Below, one piece after another: positions 61,891-64,000 of a stretch of 64,000 bases of DNA. How positions within the stretch are numbered: the first letter of the stretch is position 1; each line of letters opens with the position of its first letter. The stretch covers positions 3,096,001 to 3,160,000 of the forward strand of contig NC_092600.1 of the NCBI RefSeq assembly GCF_047663525.1, read 5' to 3'. The DNA is from Anas platyrhynchos. Its lineage: Eukaryota > Chordata > Aves > Anseriformes > Anatidae. Under the pieces are notes generated by a model. The model was not told where the DNA came from, ran no database searches, and saw only the letters and a program-made list of their open reading frames with translations. The position numbers and the translations under genes are program-made.

Positions 61891-62976
61891 AAATTCCTCC
61901 TTTGTAATTTGTTTCTTTATTATTATACATATGTGACAAAGCTGTTTAGTTTTAAGATAAATAATATTTAGTTACTGGGAGGTCTTTGGTTTAGAATATT
62001 GATATTTATTTACATACTCCGAGGAAAAAATCCCCACCGACTAGTTTTCCCCTGCACTGTCTCGCTGTGGCACGGAGCTGTGCAGCCCGTGTGTTCTGAG
62101 GCTCCCAGCCTGGTGAAGAGGCAGAAACAGCCCCAAAAGAGGAGCAGGGCTTCAAAACGCTGACAGCAGCGTGGTTTCCGTGTCAGTGCTTGCTTAGCCG
62201 CCACTTGCTGTTAACTTCTGGGGCATCACAAAGACTGGACAGTGCCTTTTGTGAGCAGTGCTGTGCAAATCTAATGGCAATAAAATAAAAATAGCAAGTC
62301 ACAAGTCACCCTTGGGCTGTGCTGCGGTGCCTGCCCCCAATGCGGGCCGGTCCCATGGGATCAGCTTGGGAAGCAGCAGCCCTGCCCTGGGGTTTGCTTC
62401 CCCTTGCAGGCACCGGAGATTTCTCCTATTATAAAAGTGGTTTTGTATTTTTTTTTTCCTTTTTTAATAGAATTCCCAGCATTGTTGAACCGCAGCCCAA
62501 ATCTGCGGTGAACCCCTGCTGAACTCCCCGTCCCTGCAGCCCCCCTGGCTCACTGCTCCCTGCAGAGCTGGGCAGGGGAGGGAGCACCAAATCCTTCTCC
62601 TGTGGCTCCCTAAATCCCTGCTGGGAGCCAGCTGGGAGCCCCCCAGTCCCATTCCTGCATCTCCTCAGCTCTCCTCCACCTGCGTCTGCTGGTGGTGCAC
62701 GGCGAGCACAGGGTGTTGGGGGCACAGAGGGGATGCAGGGCACAGCCTCCCTGACCCAGCTGGAGCTCCCCGGGAAATGAACACAGCACAGACACAGCAC
62801 AGAGGAGTACAGGTGAGTGCAGCCGGGCTGGTGCTGCTGCCTGCTCCCCATCAGCCTGCAGGATCCCACCCTTGTGTGGGACACCTGCAAACTGAAAATG
62901 TTTCCATCCTTACTATGAGGTGCAGCGCATGGCTAGCAGCCACCAGGTCAAATATTCCTCTGGAAAGAGGAATTCT

Positions 62977-63078
62977 CCCTTTCCCTTTCCCTTTCCCTTT
63001 CCCTTTCCCTTTCCCTTTCCCTTTCCCTTTCCCTTTCCCTTTCCCTTTCCCTTTCCCTTTCCCTTTCCCTTTCCCTTT
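62977..63078 (+). repeat. (CCCTTT)17 hexanucleotide array
   Basis: Seventeen perfect CCCTTT units; the minus strand is (AAAGGG)17. It is followed to 63131 by an imperfect CTT/TCATCTT pyrimidine-rich tract. The frames across it (poly Pro-Phe or Gly-Lys) are artefacts. Confidence 0.98.
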
Positions 63079-63131
63079 CGTCTTCCTTGTCTTCTTCTTC
63101 ATCTTGTCTTCTTCATCTTCTTTTCTTCATC

Positions 63132-63132
63132 T

Positions 63133-63181
<49 letters not shown>

Positions 63182-63203
63182 TTTATTCTTTTTTTTTTTT
63201 TTT
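63132..63203 (+). repeat. (TTTA)11 followed by poly-T
   Basis: Eleven TTTA units at 63132-63175, then T-rich sequence and a 15-base poly-T at 63189-63203. Confidence 0.95.
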
Positions 63204-64000
63204 GGCTGATTGTGGCATGGGTAATCGATCTCAAAACAGCCTTTTCCTTGGGAGTTACTTCCTGCACCTTGGCTGTTCCCTCACTGTGTCCCCCACCAGC
63301 CCACCTCGTGGTCCCTGTGAGTCCCAGTGATGCTGCTCCACGGGCACAGGAAATTAAAAACTAAACCACGAGGCTGAGAACAGAGCGTGAAGGATGCCTG
63401 CAGCATGCTCCTTGCTTGGGGTTGCTTCTGGGGTCCTGTAGGGTCTGGGGGCTGCTGCTGCTCAGCCCCCCGTGGGGATGGCACCTTCGCAGGATGGCCC
63501 CTGGAGCAGGACCAGAATTATCCCTTCCTCTCCCCAAAACGGGAGCCTGGGCCCAGCAAACTGCCATGGTTTCAGTGGATGTAGCCGGGAGGTGGCCTCC
63601 TCCTGCCCCAACGTGAGGGCTCTTCCTTGCCTGTGAGTGCTCCCTGTGCCTGCAAAACAGTTTTGAAGGCCTCGAGCTTTCTGCAGCTTCTGGTAGGTGC
63701 CTGCGCCTCCTCTGGCCTTTTCAACCTCGGGTTAACGAGGCTGCCATTTAACTGGAGCTAACAAGATCATCCGTGTTAGCTAGTTTCAGTTTTTCACAAC
63801 TGTTTGCATCAAGCACCCAAGTATTTGTTAGCCTCGGGACAAGGCAAGCACGTGTGTGTCCTGGAACAAGTGCTCGCAGCGCGGCCAGGCGAGCAGGCAC
63901 GGAGATGCTGACTAACTGGAATAAATTGGCAATCATTAATTCCCTTTCTCTTTTCCCCAAAGAAACAAGGCAGAAAGCAAACATGGATGTGAGCTATCCC

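Larger units (their letters stand above)
61891..64000. other. Intergenic region downstream of PCBD2
   Basis: Apart from the simple-repeat block at 62977-63203 I recognise nothing coding. Another AATAAA occurs at 62279. In mammals CATSPER3 lies here; no CATSPER3-like exon is visible. Confidence 0.55.

Noticed and set aside
62777-63364. 195-residue + strand frame and Gly-Lys repeat frame on the minus strand
   Set aside because: Translation of CCCTTT, TTTA and poly-T simple repeats.

Overview
This is vertebrate nuclear DNA, almost certainly from a bird and most likely chicken or a close galliform. Four genes lie head to tail on the + strand. They match, residue by residue where I can recall the families, DDX46, C5orf24, TXNDC15 and PCBD2. 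That is the order on human chromosome 5q31 and, to my knowledge, on chicken chromosome 13. The single clear transposon is a CR1 LINE 3' end, the usual avian/reptilian repeat, and intergenic space is compact. There are no operons, CRISPR arrays or phage-like features. Nearly all long open frames outside the exons below are intron read-through, CpG-island frames or simple-repeat frames.

Layout: (1) 1-12030 holds the 3' half of DDX46, 12 coding exons encoding the last 543 residues of this spliceosomal DEAD-box helicase, ending at 11600. (2) 12030-16950 is intergenic. (3) 16960-31730 is C5orf24: CpG-island promoter, an untranslated 5' exon ending at 17331, an 8.3-kb intron, one coding exon (25621-26187, 188 aa) and a long 3' UTR. 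(4) 31730-34430 is intergenic. (5) 34430-38760 is TXNDC15, five exons encoding a 336-residue ER/type I membrane thioredoxin-like protein; most of intron 1 is a CR1 element. (6) 39540-61890 is PCBD2 (DCoH2), four coding exons encoding 133 residues, with a 17.6-kb second intron. (7) 61890-64000 is intergenic with a long simple-repeat tract. In mammals CATSPER3 and PITX1 follow PCBD2; I see no CATSPER3 exon here.

The four genes do not form a pathway. DDX46 acts in U2 snRNP branch-site recognition, C5orf24 is an uncharacterised probably nuclear basic protein, TXNDC15 is linked to ciliogenesis, and PCBD2 recycles tetrahydrobiopterin and can coactivate HNF1. Their adjacency is conserved synteny. 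Each of the three complete genes starts in its own CpG island.

I did not find a convincing undescribed biological system. The best second-look items are: a GC-AG intron and a weak/alternative donor pair in DDX46; the CR1 tail that supplies the sequence immediately before the TXNDC15 exon 2 acceptor; a PCBD2 exon 1 that ends exactly on a second, well-placed Met codon; a 10-bp-period minisatellite with a directional C-to-T gradient in the C5orf24 CpG island; a 17-copy GGGAAA (minus strand) G-quadruplex-capable array; and homeodomain-site-dense stretches in the large PCBD2 intron that could be enhancers.
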